The notes under the pieces were generated by a model. It was not told the DNA's origin and made no database searches. It saw only the letters and a list, made by a program, of their open reading frames with translations. A stretch of DNA of 64,000 nt from CANKHA01 sp963750965 (GTDB lineage: Bacteria > Pseudomonadota > Alphaproteobacteria > Rhizobiales > Xanthobacteraceae), in assembly GCA_963750965.1 (NCBI GenBank), contig CAVVSK010000020.1, positions 90,889 through 154,888 of the forward strand. The letters are read 5' to 3'. A program made the translations under genes and the position numbers. Shown here piece after piece: positions 8,351-16,100 of this stretch. The first letter of the stretch is position 1. Each line of letters begins with the position of its first letter.

Positions 8351-9292
8351 ATGACCGATACCAAGCGTATGAGCGGTGTGTTGTCGCCCGTTGTTACCCC
8401 GTTCAAGAGGGACCTCGCCCCCGACACGGAACGCTTCGTCGCCCATTGTAAATGGTTGCTATCGCAGAATTGCGGGCTGGCAATTTTCGGCACCAATAGC
8501 GAAGGCAACTCGCTCTCGCTGGCGGAACGCATGGGGCTGCTCGAAGCGGTGATCGAAGCCGGCCTGGACCCTTCACGCATGATGCCCGGCACGGGTTGCT
8601 GCTCGTTTCCCGAGACGGCGGCGCTCACAGCCGAGGCTGTTCGATCCGGCTGCGCGGGTGTGCTGATGCTGCCGCCCTTCTATTACAAGGGCGTCGGCGA
8701 TGAAGGACTTTACCGCTACTATAGTGAAGTCGTTCAGCGGGTAGGAGACGCGAGGCTCCGGATATACCTCTACCATATCCCGCCGGTCGCCGTGGTCGGC
8801 ATCACGCCGGGCTTGGTCGAACGCCTGCTCAAGGCCTATCCGACGGCGATCGCCGGCATGAAGGATAGCTCGGGCGATTGGAACAACACAAAGACCTTCC
8901 TCGACGCTTTCGCCAAAGCGGGCTTCGCGGTATTCGCCGGATCGGAATCCTTCCTGTTGCAGAACATGCGAAACGGCGGCGCCGGCACCATCTCCGCCAC
9001 CGCCAACGTCAATCCCGCCGCTATCTACAAGCTCTACAGCGAATGGCAGAAGCCGGATGCCGAGCAGCAGCAGGAGCAGCTCAACCGCACACGCGACACG
9101 CTAGGGAAGAAATATCTGATGATCGCGGCCTTGAAGCAGGCGATCGCTATCTATGCCGACGATCCCGCCTGGGCGCGACTGCGCCCGCCGCTGGTCGAGC
9201 TCACCGCGGAGCAGGCACAAACTCTTGCAGCGGAACTAACGCAGATCGGCTTCGCCATGCCGGGACTGAAGGCCGAGGCCGCGCTCGCCTAG
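8351..9292 (+). CDS. Dihydrodipicolinate synthase / N-acetylneuraminate lyase family aldolase
   Basis: 313 residues forming a TIM barrel. The Schiff-base lysine is Lys171 in AGMKDSSG and the family tyrosine is Tyr141 in YLYHIPP. The GTNSEGNSLS segment replaces the GTTGE signature of true DapA, and the lysine-pathway context is absent, so this is probably a paralogue acting on a pyruvate-type keto acid rather than the biosynthetic dapA. It ends 5 bp before the convergent solute-binding-protein gene. Confidence 0.88.
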   Translation: MTDTKRMSGVLSPVVTPFKRDLAPDTERFVAHCKWLLSQNCGLAIFGTNSEGNSLSLAERMGLLEAVIEAGLDPSRMMPGTGCCSFPETAALTAEAVRSGCAGVLMLPPFYYKGVGDEGLYRYYSEVVQRVGDARLRIYLYHIPPVAVVGITPGLVERLLKAYPTAIAGMKDSSGDWNNTKTFLDAFAKAGFAVFAGSESFLLQNMRNGGAGTISATANVNPAAIYKLYSEWQKPDAEQQQEQLNRTRDTLGKKYLMIAALKQAIAIYADDPAWARLRPPLVELTAEQAQTLAAELTQIGFAMPGLKAEAALA

Positions 9293-9297
9293 TTCTT

Positions 9298-10380
9298 CTA
9301 CACCCCGAAAATCTTGGTGTATCGCGCCTTGATCTCTTCGCTCTGCGCTTCGACGCCGACGGGATCATCCTTCATCACCTTGATGTCCTTAAGCGCAGTA
9401 CGGCCGGGCTTTTGTTTCACCAGCGCATGCACCGAATGTTGGCCGGTGAAATCGACCAGCAGTTGCTGGGTTTCGCCCGAGTAAAGGAAGCTCCGCAACA
9501 GCCGCGCAGCATTCGGATTGGGTGCGGACTTGAACACGCCGTTCGGGCCCACGATCAGCGGCGTGCCCTCGGTCGGATACACAACTTCGACCGGCCGGCC
9601 CGCCTCCTTGATTTGGATGAGATTGTAGTCGTTGCCGTCCGCCATGACCGCACGCTCGCCGAGTTCGAGTTTCTTCGGCGGATCGGTGGACGACTGCACC
9701 TGCATCACGCGCTGCTTGGCGAGCTTTTCAAGATACTCCCAGCCGAGATCGCGCGTGATCTGGAAGGTCGCGGTCATGATCGTGCCGCTAAAGCCCGGAT
9801 GGGCCTTCACCATCTTGCCGGCCCATTTCGGATCGAGCAGATCGGCATAGCTCTTGGGCGCCTCCTCCGCTTTCACCAGATTGGTGTTATAGCCGATCGA
9901 GCACAGCCATATGCGCGTCGTCGCGAAAAGGCCGTCGGGATCGCGGTGCTCGGCCGGAAAATGCTGCGCGATCTCCTCTGGCACATAGGGCGCGAGCAAC
10001 CCCTCGCGCTTCCAGACGACGAAATGCGCGGCATCGGCGCTGTCGACCACGTCGACCACGAAGATGCGGCTGGCACGCTCCTGCGCGATGCGTTGAAAGT
10101 TACGCTCCGAGCCCGAGCGCTCGAGTCGCACGCCGATGTCGGGATATTTCGCTTCGAATGCCTTCGCCAGCCGTGTGCAGACCGGCAGATCCATCGCCGA
10201 GTACCAGACGACCTTGCCTTCCTTCTTCGCCGCCTCGATCAGCGCCGGCGACACCGGCTCGGGCGGCGGGGCGGCAGCCATCACACGGGCCGAGAACCCG
10301 GCGCCCGCAAGCAGTGCTCCTGTGCCGAGTGCGCCGGTGCCTTGGAGCACCTGACGGCGGGACCATTTCGAGTTTTTCAT
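9298..10380 (-). CDS. Tat-exported family 1 solute-binding protein (iron/polyamine/phosphonate type)
   Basis: 360 residues from the ATG at 10380, which follows GGAGGAGG; the open frame continues upstream but is not protein-like. A twin-arginine signal (SRRQVLQGTGALGTG) leads to a mature protein beginning near APPPEP. The body resembles the FbpA/PotD-like binding proteins: EAAKKEGKVVWYSAMD, SGSERNFQRIAQE, and the mid-protein PKSYADLLDPKWAGKM motif common in Fe(III) and 2-aminoethylphosphonate binders. No permease or ATPase is adjacent. The ligand is uncertain. Confidence 0.87.
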   Translation of the reverse strand: MKNSKWSRRQVLQGTGALGTGALLAGAGFSARVMAAAPPPEPVSPALIEAAKKEGKVVWYSAMDLPVCTRLAKAFEAKYPDIGVRLERSGSERNFQRIAQERASRIFVVDVVDSADAAHFVVWKREGLLAPYVPEEIAQHFPAEHRDPDGLFATTRIWLCSIGYNTNLVKAEEAPKSYADLLDPKWAGKMVKAHPGFSGTIMTATFQITRDLGWEYLEKLAKQRVMQVQSSTDPPKKLELGERAVMADGNDYNLIQIKEAGRPVEVVYPTEGTPLIVGPNGVFKSAPNPNAARLLRSFLYSGETQQLLVDFTGQHSVHALVKQKPGRTALKDIKVMKDDPVGVEAQSEEIKARYTKIFGV

Positions 10381-10944
10381 CGAGGCCTCCTCCCTGTCGC
10401 TTTTTGCTCGTTTGACCAGCATTCCAGCACGACCGGATATCGGCGTGAAGGGTAGTTTCTCTGGAATCGAGAGCCCGCGCTCGGTCGGGGGACAACGATT
10501 TTTGGCTTCCAGCCGCGCTTCAGGCCGGTGCAGACCGGCGAGCCCGTCCATGTCGCTCGTGCCGGTGCGACGAAACAAGCAACAGAAGCAGAACCATGAT
10601 CGCAGCGGCCGATAGCCTGCCGCAACATCGGACATGCGAAGCCCCAGACCTAAGAACCAATTGCAAGACTTAGGTACGTATAGGCGCCCGCTTTTTGCTG
10701 CGGGTATGATCATGTTGTTGGTACGGGAACAAACAAACGGGAAAATTAAGTCCAACCAACCGCGCACGTTGGTGCCGGAACTAAGTAGGCAACGATGATT
10801 GTAACCGGTTGGTTGAAATCCTGAGGTACGTCGTCAAGTTTCAGACATCAGCAGGAGCACCCCAAGTATTCTTGTATTGAGGTTGCGAGGCCGTGGTGGA
10901 TCAGATCGGAAGGATCATTGCGGTTCGCGCTAAAGGAGATTGCT
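10381..10944. other. Intergenic region between solute-binding protein and accessory gene pair
   Basis: About 560 bp without a convincing gene. Up to roughly 10620 it keeps high GC. From about 10650 onward it becomes visibly poorer in GC with runs of A and T, which matches the start of the accessory segment. Frames crossing it have no ribosome-binding site or recognisable product. It must hold the promoter for the gene at 10945, but I could not pick -35/-10 boxes with confidence. Confidence 0.4.
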
Positions 10945-11598
10945 ATGTCGAAGGGGAAAACCATTACTTCATTTGCCGGCCGCATTGCGAAATACGGGCT
11001 GACACCAAAAGACGTTCATTGCGACATGCTTCTTGTTGGGAAAAAACAAGTGCTCTACCTGGGCATCCTGGGTAAGAAGCCGTCCTTCTACCCACCGAGA
11101 TTTTTACGCGCCGCCGGAGTAGAAGATATCAAGCGGTGGGTAGGAACTCCCGATTGGGTTTTTAAAAAGAAACCCGAGATCGCGGAGAGTCAAAAACCCC
11201 CAAAAGCGCTTTCCGAAAACTTGATTGCTTCCTTCGACGAGCTCTTCCGGAAACATTCGAAGGAAGACGATCCGGCGCAAAAGAAAAAGTATTCGGATGA
11301 TATCGGAGTGCTCTTTCACAAGAACAGAAAAGAAGTTCGTGCTGTCGCCAAGTCCTACATCTACGGTAATTCCGCTTTATATGCGAACTGGCGCCCTTTG
11401 TTGGACTGGCATCTGCGCGACTTCAAGTTCCCGATTTGGCTGTTTGGCACTGTCGTTGTCGAAAACGGCGCGACGCTTGAACTCGACGAAGGTTACAACA
11501 TTCTCGCCGGCGATACGCTCGTCATCGAGGAGGGCGGTACCATCCGCTCCGGCCGGGCATTGAATATTGACTTCAGCAATCTTGGCAGGACGCTTTAG
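10945..11598 (+). CDS. Unrecognised protein with C-terminal beta-helix-like repeats
   Basis: 217 residues from the ATG at 10945, chosen because AAAGGAG lies just upstream; an in-frame ATG 27 nt earlier lacks one. There is no signal peptide. The middle is lysine/glutamate-rich (residues about 70-130) and probably helical. The C-terminus changes character: from about residue 165, VVVENGATLELDEGYNI and TLVIEEGGTI read like successive strands of a right-handed beta-helix. I do not recognise the family. The next gene starts 12 nt after its stop behind a good ribosome-binding site, so the two form an operon. Base composition is lower in GC than the flanks, consistent with transfer. Confidence 0.75.
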   Translation: MSKGKTITSFAGRIAKYGLTPKDVHCDMLLVGKKQVLYLGILGKKPSFYPPRFLRAAGVEDIKRWVGTPDWVFKKKPEIAESQKPPKALSENLIASFDELFRKHSKEDDPAQKKKYSDDIGVLFHKNRKEVRAVAKSYIYGNSALYANWRPLLDWHLRDFKFPIWLFGTVVVENGATLELDEGYNILAGDTLVIEEGGTIRSGRALNIDFSNLGRTL

Positions 11599-11610
11599 AG
11601 GGGAAATTAG

Positions 11611-12264
11611 ATGGCAGATTTTGAAATAATTCTGGCTGACGGAGAACCGGGACCGGATAGAACCGGCGCGGGCGGCAGCGCCGAGAATGGTCAGGACGGC
11701 AGCAGATCAGAATGCTTTTTGGGATTTGAGACGCAAGCCCCAACTGACGGTGGAAACGGTGGAGACGGCGATAACGGCCAAGCCGGGGGTAACGGCGGCA
11801 ACTGCGGCACCTCTGAGGGATCGAACCTCCAGCTGGGACGCATTACCGGTGACTACGAAATATTATTAAATACCGGCAGGGGCGGCAACGGCGGCGGAGG
11901 CAGCGACGGCCAAAATGGCGGCGATGGTGGTGACGGCGGCACGAATGATTGTTTTTTCGGCGTGCAGGGTGACGGCGGTGATGCCGGCAATGGCGGCAAT
12001 GGTGGCGACGGCGGCAATGGAGGAAACGCCGGCATCATCGGCGACGTCACCATTCTTTTCGAAGACATGGATTTCGGGAATTTCCTTCAAACATCGATCG
12101 TAGGGACTGGGGGAGCAGGCGGCAGCGGCGGCGCATTCGGTTCCGCGGGCCGACGCGGCAGTGGTGACCGCGATGGTGCCGCAGGCAGCGACGGGAATGC
12201 CGGCGCCTCAGGCACTCCGGGTACGCCGGGCCAGGTGGGCCAACTCAATATCGTCCCTTTATAG
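11611..12264 (+). CDS. Glycine-rich repeat protein (GGN/GGD repeats)
   Basis: 217 residues, dominated by GGNGG, GGDGG and GGxG triplets in three blocks (about residues 45-65, 88-143 and 167-206), separated by non-repetitive stretches including EIILADGEPG, GDYEILLNTG and VTILFEDMDF. A collagen-like tail (GTPGTPGQVG) closes the protein. Four cysteines lie between the blocks (three in CF or NCG contexts). Runs of GGX can fold as polyglycine-II helix bundles, so a structural, surface or matrix protein is plausible, but no export signal is visible. The start has AGAGGGG upstream. It is coupled to the preceding unknown gene. The repeats are protein-level and the codons vary, so this is not simple-sequence DNA. 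Confidence 0.8.
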   Translation: MADFEIILADGEPGPDRTGAGGSAENGQDGSRSECFLGFETQAPTDGGNGGDGDNGQAGGNGGNCGTSEGSNLQLGRITGDYEILLNTGRGGNGGGGSDGQNGGDGGDGGTNDCFFGVQGDGGDAGNGGNGGDGGNGGNAGIIGDVTILFEDMDFGNFLQTSIVGTGGAGGSGGAFGSAGRRGSGDRDGAAGSDGNAGASGTPGTPGQVGQLNIVPL

Positions 12265-12312
12265 GAGAGCCCCGGCCCGCAAAACCGTCGGTCCAAAAGA
12301 GTGCTAGGTGCT

Positions 12313-12357
12313 TGGAGCGGGCGAAGGGAATCGAACCCTCGTATGCAGCTTGGGAAG
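12313..12357 (-). repeat. 45-bp copy of the 3' half of tRNA-Gly(CCC): candidate att site
   Basis: Positions 12313-12357 are identical, base for base, to 15485-15529, the 3' half of the intact tRNA-Gly gene from its anticodon loop through the T-arm to the encoded CCA. Identity stops exactly after the anticodon loop. The copy has the same orientation as the intact gene and lacks the 5' half. This is the footprint left when a tyrosine-recombinase element integrates into a tRNA 3' end. Open frames that read through this segment (starting near 12308-12312) are artefacts. Confidence 0.9.
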
Positions 12358-12427
12358 GAGTCTGTACTGGGTTGTTCGTCAAAGGGTTAAACGAGTTATT
12401 CTCCGATTATTCTCCTTCGCTATGGCG

Positions 12428-12877
12428 TCATTTTCTGCCTACAAACTGGCCGGTCACCGCATCGCGCTTGATGTACTGCCCACGCAGAGAGCGTGTGTCA
12501 GGGTCATTCGTATGGTGCAGGGATACATTGGTGTCCAACAAAACAAACCGGCTATAGACCGCACCATCGCCGCTCAAGATTTCTAGGCAGCCGTCCACGA
12601 TACGCCACTTATGTTCGTTGCTGTTGCGGCCATCTCCAATATCTCCGTTCGGCAGAAATGTAAGTTGTTTGGAGCCGCCGCTAGCGGGATTAAAGACAAA
12701 CTTGAATTTCCCACCGAGAAGAAGCTCTCGGAGTTGCTGCTCTGTTGCGTTCGTAATCTGTGCATTAACAACGGCAAATCGACTATCTGTTTGAACCCGC
12801 TTAGGCTCGACTGGAGGTGAAACTGCCGGGGGCGGTTGGATAGCGGATTGCTCAAGTTTGGCGCGGGCAGCCGACAT
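12428..12877 (-). CDS. Hypothetical protein inside the tRNA-Gly-bounded segment
   Basis: 149 residues from the ATG at 12877; the open frame extends 62 codons further, but that part is low-complexity and overlaps the next gene's leader. After a Pro-rich linker, residues about 50-140 look beta-rich with alternating hydrophobics: LLGGKFKFVFNP, LTFLPNGDIG and WRIVDGCLEIL. There is no signal peptide. I do not recognise the family; the pattern recalls small lipocalin-like domains that carry a W...G.L.I core, but that is a weak impression. It lies 70 bp inside the tRNA-fragment att site, where cargo genes are expected. Confidence 0.5.
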   Translation of the reverse strand: MSAARAKLEQSAIQPPPAVSPPVEPKRVQTDSRFAVVNAQITNATEQQLRELLLGGKFKFVFNPASGGSKQLTFLPNGDIGDGRNSNEHKWRIVDGCLEILSGDGAVYSRFVLLDTNVSLHHTNDPDTRSLRGQYIKRDAVTGQFVGRK

Positions 12878-13061
12878 CGACTGAATTGTTTTATCTTTGA
12901 TCGGCCTCAACAAAATTGACAAATGTCCCAATTTTGGCACACATTGCTTTTGGCCAGTTTTGGTCCGATGCTGGTCCCGACCGCAATCATTCGCAGATGA
13001 GCCTGCTCCGCTCAGCCTAGAGGCCGTTCGGCACTGCCGACGTCTCAATAAGGGGTTCCAC

Positions 13062-14018
13062 ATGCAGAAAAAGCTCGTTTTGGAAACGACGGCGCCATTC
13101 CAAGGATTGGCGGAATTGGTGGCCTATGACGAGGGCCTATTCGAGAAAGAAGGCCTGACCATCGAGTGGGTCGATCGCGAAAAGGGCGTCGACAAGTCCC
13201 CTCAAATGCATATCACCGACCATAAGGATGCCCCCCGCTTCGCCAGCCACGGCAAGCTACTCGAGCAGGGCAAGGCCGACCTCTACAACGCGTGCGAATG
13301 GGGCAATTATTCCCGCGTCGAGGCCACCAAAGTCAAAAGTCGCCAGATCGGCCGCCGCTCCATCGTGACCTACGCAGCGCTCGTCGTGCGCGGCGATTTA
13401 CCAGTGCAGACCCCACAGCAGTTTGCCAATCGGCAGATCGGCGTCCCGTTCTATAACGGCACGCATTATCTGACGCTGCAAATGCTGGAAGGCTTCATTC
13501 CGCGCGAGCTTATCAAGCTGGGCCGCGTTCCCAATGGCTCGCCGTACCGTTTCAAGATGCTGATGGACGGTACGGTCGACGCTACCACGCTCACCGAACC
13601 TTACATATCCCTCGCCGAAAAGAAGGGCTGCCGCTTGGTTATTGCTGCCTTCCATCATGGCACCGAGGTGGCGTCAGAGCGCGTGGATGCCGAGACCTAC
13701 AGCGCGTTCAACCGCGGCGTGCGCGAGGCCGTGCGCCGCATCAACGGCAACAAGGGCGCGTACATGCATTACTTCATCGACTATTATAAAAAGAAGGATC
13801 CGCAGATCGCAGAGCTCAAGGTCAGCGATCTGCGCGAAAGCCGTCTGCTGCTTGTCGATCCGGCGCCGATCCCGGCGGATGAATTGCAGCGCACCTACGA
13901 GTGGATGAAGAGCTGGGATTTCCTGGAAACCGGTTGTGCGGCGGACGAGCTCGTCAACATTACCGTGCAGAAGCATGGCAATGAGCGAGCGCCTCACGAA
14001 CCCGCACCGCTTAGTTGA
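13062..14018 (+). CDS. NMT1/THI5-like substrate-binding protein without signal peptide
   Basis: 318 residues from the ATG at 13062 (AAGGGG upstream). The fold is that of nitrate/sulfonate/thiamine-precursor binding proteins: LAELVAYDEGLFEKEGL at the N-terminus, the ADLYNACEWG loop and GRQIGVPF-like strand (NRQIGVPFYNG). Unusually, translation begins directly at the first beta-strand (MQKKLVLETT), with no Sec, Tat or lipoprotein signal. This suggests a cytoplasmic protein or a catabolic/thiamine-type enzyme relative rather than a transporter subunit. No permease is adjacent. It lies in the tRNA-Gly-bounded segment and is followed by a strong terminator. Confidence 0.8.
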   Translation: MQKKLVLETTAPFQGLAELVAYDEGLFEKEGLTIEWVDREKGVDKSPQMHITDHKDAPRFASHGKLLEQGKADLYNACEWGNYSRVEATKVKSRQIGRRSIVTYAALVVRGDLPVQTPQQFANRQIGVPFYNGTHYLTLQMLEGFIPRELIKLGRVPNGSPYRFKMLMDGTVDATTLTEPYISLAEKKGCRLVIAAFHHGTEVASERVDAETYSAFNRGVREAVRRINGNKGAYMHYFIDYYKKKDPQIAELKVSDLRESRLLLVDPAPIPADELQRTYEWMKSWDFLETGCAADELVNITVQKHGNERAPHEPAPLS

Positions 14019-14037
14019 TCTCGACGCGTTGCTTCGC

Positions 14038-14070
14038 ACGGCGTCTGCTTCGGCAGACGCCGTTTGCGTT
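14038..14070 (+). terminator. Intrinsic terminator with UUCG tetraloop
   Basis: ACGGCGTCTGC (14038-14048) and GCAGACGCCGT (14053-14063) form a perfect 11-bp stem closed by TTCG, followed by a T-rich tail (TTGCGTTT). It lies 19 nt after the stop of the NMT1-like gene and should end its transcript. Confidence 0.85.
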
Positions 14071-14425
14071 TCCGGATCGTACTAAACTTCCCTCGCGGCC
14101 GGCACGTTTGCTGTCGCAACGATGAAGATGCAGTACGGCGGCTGCTGATGTTCGAACATGCGCGTTCTTGTCGTTCTGTTGCGTTCGTTGCGAGCGCGGG
14201 CGCGGGCGCGACCCGGCGCAGTCTCCGATTTCCAAAATGGCAACCACCCGGTTGACGATCGGCTATTGAGTTTGCGGCCGGTCCGCGCGAGACTGGCAGA
14301 TATCATCCGGTTCCGCAGAACCGGGCCGCAGAAGTCGGTTCCTACGAATAGAGCCTGACCCGTCCGGGCCGCTCATCATTCGTACCTGGCCCAGCGAGGG
14401 GAATAGCACCAACTGGGAGGTTGCC
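14071..14425. other. Intergenic region upstream of Bug-type binding protein
   Basis: About 350 bp with no convincing coding sequence. It contains a GC-rich alternating stretch near 14190-14215 and short inverted repeats. I see no clear promoter boxes. It presumably carries the promoter of the gene at 14426, whose ribosome-binding site GGGAGG lies at about 14416. Confidence 0.4.
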
Positions 14426-15421
14426 ATGCGCAGCATGTCGCTGTGGGTTTGCTCCGGTCTCCTCACCGTAACGCTTGCGCCGCCCGCGTTGGGCCAGACC
14501 GGCGCCGATTTTTTCAAGGGCAAGACCGTGACCTACATCGTCGCCACTTCGCCGGGCGGCGGGTACGACACCTATGGCCGATTGATCGCGGAGTACATGC
14601 AGCGGCATCTGCCGGAATCCACGTTCGCGGTGAAAAATATCCCCGGCGCCGGACATATGATCGGAACGAATACGATCTACGGATCGAAACCCGACGGATT
14701 GACCATCGGCACTTTCAATACCGGCCTGATCTACAATCAACTGATCGGGCAGGACGCCGTGCGGTTCGATCTTGCGAAAATGTCGTGGATCGGCAAAGCG
14801 GCGACCGAGCCGCGCATTATCGTGATCGCGCAGCAATCCCCGATCAGGACGTATCAGGATCTGGCGGAGCAAAAGCAGGCAGTGAACTTCGCCGCCGCCG
14901 GCATCGGCAGCGCCTCCTATGTCGAGACGGTGATGCTCACCAACGTGCTGAAGCTGCCGATCCGGCTCTTGACCGGTTACAACGGCAACGAGGATCAATT
15001 GGCGATGCGCCGCAGCGAGATCGTCGGCACGCTCTCGGCACGATCCACATGGGACCCGTTCGTGAACAACGGCTTCGGGCGTTACATTGCCCAGATCGGC
15101 GGCACCCATAAGGACGTGCCGCAGCTCGCCTCCCTCGTCACCGATCCGGACGCAAAAACGTTGATCGCGTTGATCCAGTCGCAAGGCGACGTTTCGCGCC
15201 TGACCGCCGGCCCACCGGGCATACCGGACGACCGTCTGCAGGCGTTGCGCGCCGCCTACCGCAAGGCGATGGAGGACAAGGAGCTTCTCGCGAAGATGGA
15301 GAAACTCGGACTTCCTGTCGACCCGGCCTATGGCGACGACGTTCTCATGGCGATCAAGGCCGCCCTGAACCAGAAGCCCGAGACGGTGAAATTGCTCGAC
15401 GAGGCACTCAAGTCGAAATAG
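14426..15421 (+). CDS. Tripartite tricarboxylate transporter (Bug) substrate-binding protein
   Basis: 331 residues with a Sec signal (cleavage near ALGQ, residue 24) and the Bug family hallmarks: KGKTVTYIVATSPGGGYD at the start of lobe 1, GAGHMIGTN as the ligand loop, and PPGIPDDRLQALRAAY near the C-terminus. Such proteins bind carboxylates for TctAB permeases or act as sensors. No tctA or tctB lies near, so this is one of the many orphan Bug proteins. GGGAGG precedes the ATG. It ends 63 bp before the intact tRNA-Gly, inside the segment bounded by the 45-bp repeats. Confidence 0.9.
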   Translation: MRSMSLWVCSGLLTVTLAPPALGQTGADFFKGKTVTYIVATSPGGGYDTYGRLIAEYMQRHLPESTFAVKNIPGAGHMIGTNTIYGSKPDGLTIGTFNTGLIYNQLIGQDAVRFDLAKMSWIGKAATEPRIIVIAQQSPIRTYQDLAEQKQAVNFAAAGIGSASYVETVMLTNVLKLPIRLLTGYNGNEDQLAMRRSEIVGTLSARSTWDPFVNNGFGRYIAQIGGTHKDVPQLASLVTDPDAKTLIALIQSQGDVSRLTAGPPGIPDDRLQALRAAYRKAMEDKELLAKMEKLGLPVDPAYGDDVLMAIKAALNQKPETVKLLDEALKSK

Positions 15422-15484
15422 CCCGTCCGGCATTCTGGCGCAGACGCACGGTGACTTGCAGCGCTGTGAGATTTCGCCAAGCGG

Positions 15485-15558
15485 TGGAGCGGGCGAAGGG
15501 AATCGAACCCTCGTATGCAGCTTGGGAAGCTGCCGTTCTACCATTGAACTACGCCCGC
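15485..15558 (-). tRNA. tRNA-Gly (anticodon CCC)
   Basis: A 74-nt cloverleaf with encoded CCA on the minus strand. The acceptor stem GCGGGCG pairs with CGCCCGC, the anticodon stem GCAGC pairs with GCTGC around the loop TTCCCAA, and the T-arm GAGGG/CCCTT region carries TTCGATT. The anticodon CCC reads GGG codons. Its 3' half is duplicated at 12313-12357, so this gene probably served as an integration target. Confidence 0.95.
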
Positions 15559-15738
15559 ATGCCTTCCCCACTATCTCTTTCCGCCCGGTCTTTGGTCAAG
15601 CCAAAGCCGTCGCCGGAATAGCGCGGCGTGCTTGCCACGAGCCGCAACCGCCGGTGACGCCAAAGCGCATAGCCATCGGCGCCCTGTCATCCAGATCGCC
15701 GGACTTACGCTTAAGCACAGCGGTCAATCGATTGGAGA

Positions 15739-15921
15739 TCAGAATCCCTTCCAGACCATCACCCGCATTTCGTGATCGCAGGCGCCACAATCATAGCGGC
15801 GCAGCTCAGCGTCCTCGGCGGCGGGGTGCGGCTCGATCCTGGTCAGTTGCATCTCTTCGCCGCACATGCAGGTGGGCATTTCGGTGGAACCAGGCGCGAG
15901 CACTGTGTTCATTGCGGCCAC
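15739..15921 (-). CDS. Small zinc-ribbon-like protein (60 aa)
   Basis: 60 residues from a GTG at 15921, placed seven bases after AGGAGA. Two cysteine pairs, CMC (Cys18, Cys20) and CGAC (Cys45, Cys48), could form one zinc site. The rest is acidic and ends in EMRVMVWKGF. I know short alphaproteobacterial proteins of this pattern only as hypothetical. Length, ribosome-binding site and the ordered cysteines support a real gene. No operon partner is evident. Confidence 0.65.
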   Translation of the reverse strand: MAAMNTVLAPGSTEMPTCMCGEEMQLTRIEPHPAAEDAELRRYDCGACDHEMRVMVWKGF

Positions 15922-16100
15922 GATTGGGTCTCCTTGTCGGGTAATAGCCGCTGATAATTCGCGGTCCCGCGCTCCGGTTCCCTTGTCGCGAACCCGATAC
16001 GCAAGCGTCGCAATGATTCCCTCCGGGTTTTTCGGCGGCCTTATGCGATCATCTTCCCGCAGAAGAAGGCACCCGCCAAGCAGCCGAAAGTCGTAGGTCG

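Noticed and set aside
8878..10455. A 525-codon open frame on the plus strand
   Set aside because: It overlaps two well-supported genes, and its product is arginine/histidine-rich without any domain. It is a GC-rich shadow frame.
11740..12260. Repetitive GGCGGC-type DNA that might be a CRISPR or simple repeat
   Set aside because: The period follows glycine codons, the bases vary between units, and there are no spacers. It is protein-level repetition.
12308..12586. Short open frames starting near 12308 and 12312 with a GNRTLVCSLG- or IEPSYAAWEG-like start
   Set aside because: They read across the tRNA-Gly 3' half and into non-coding sequence. The first peptide is a translation of tRNA sequence, as is the similar one near 15456.
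14342..15571. A 409-codon minus-strand frame
   Set aside because: It is antisense to the Bug binding protein and reads through tRNA-Gly; the composition is that of a shadow frame.
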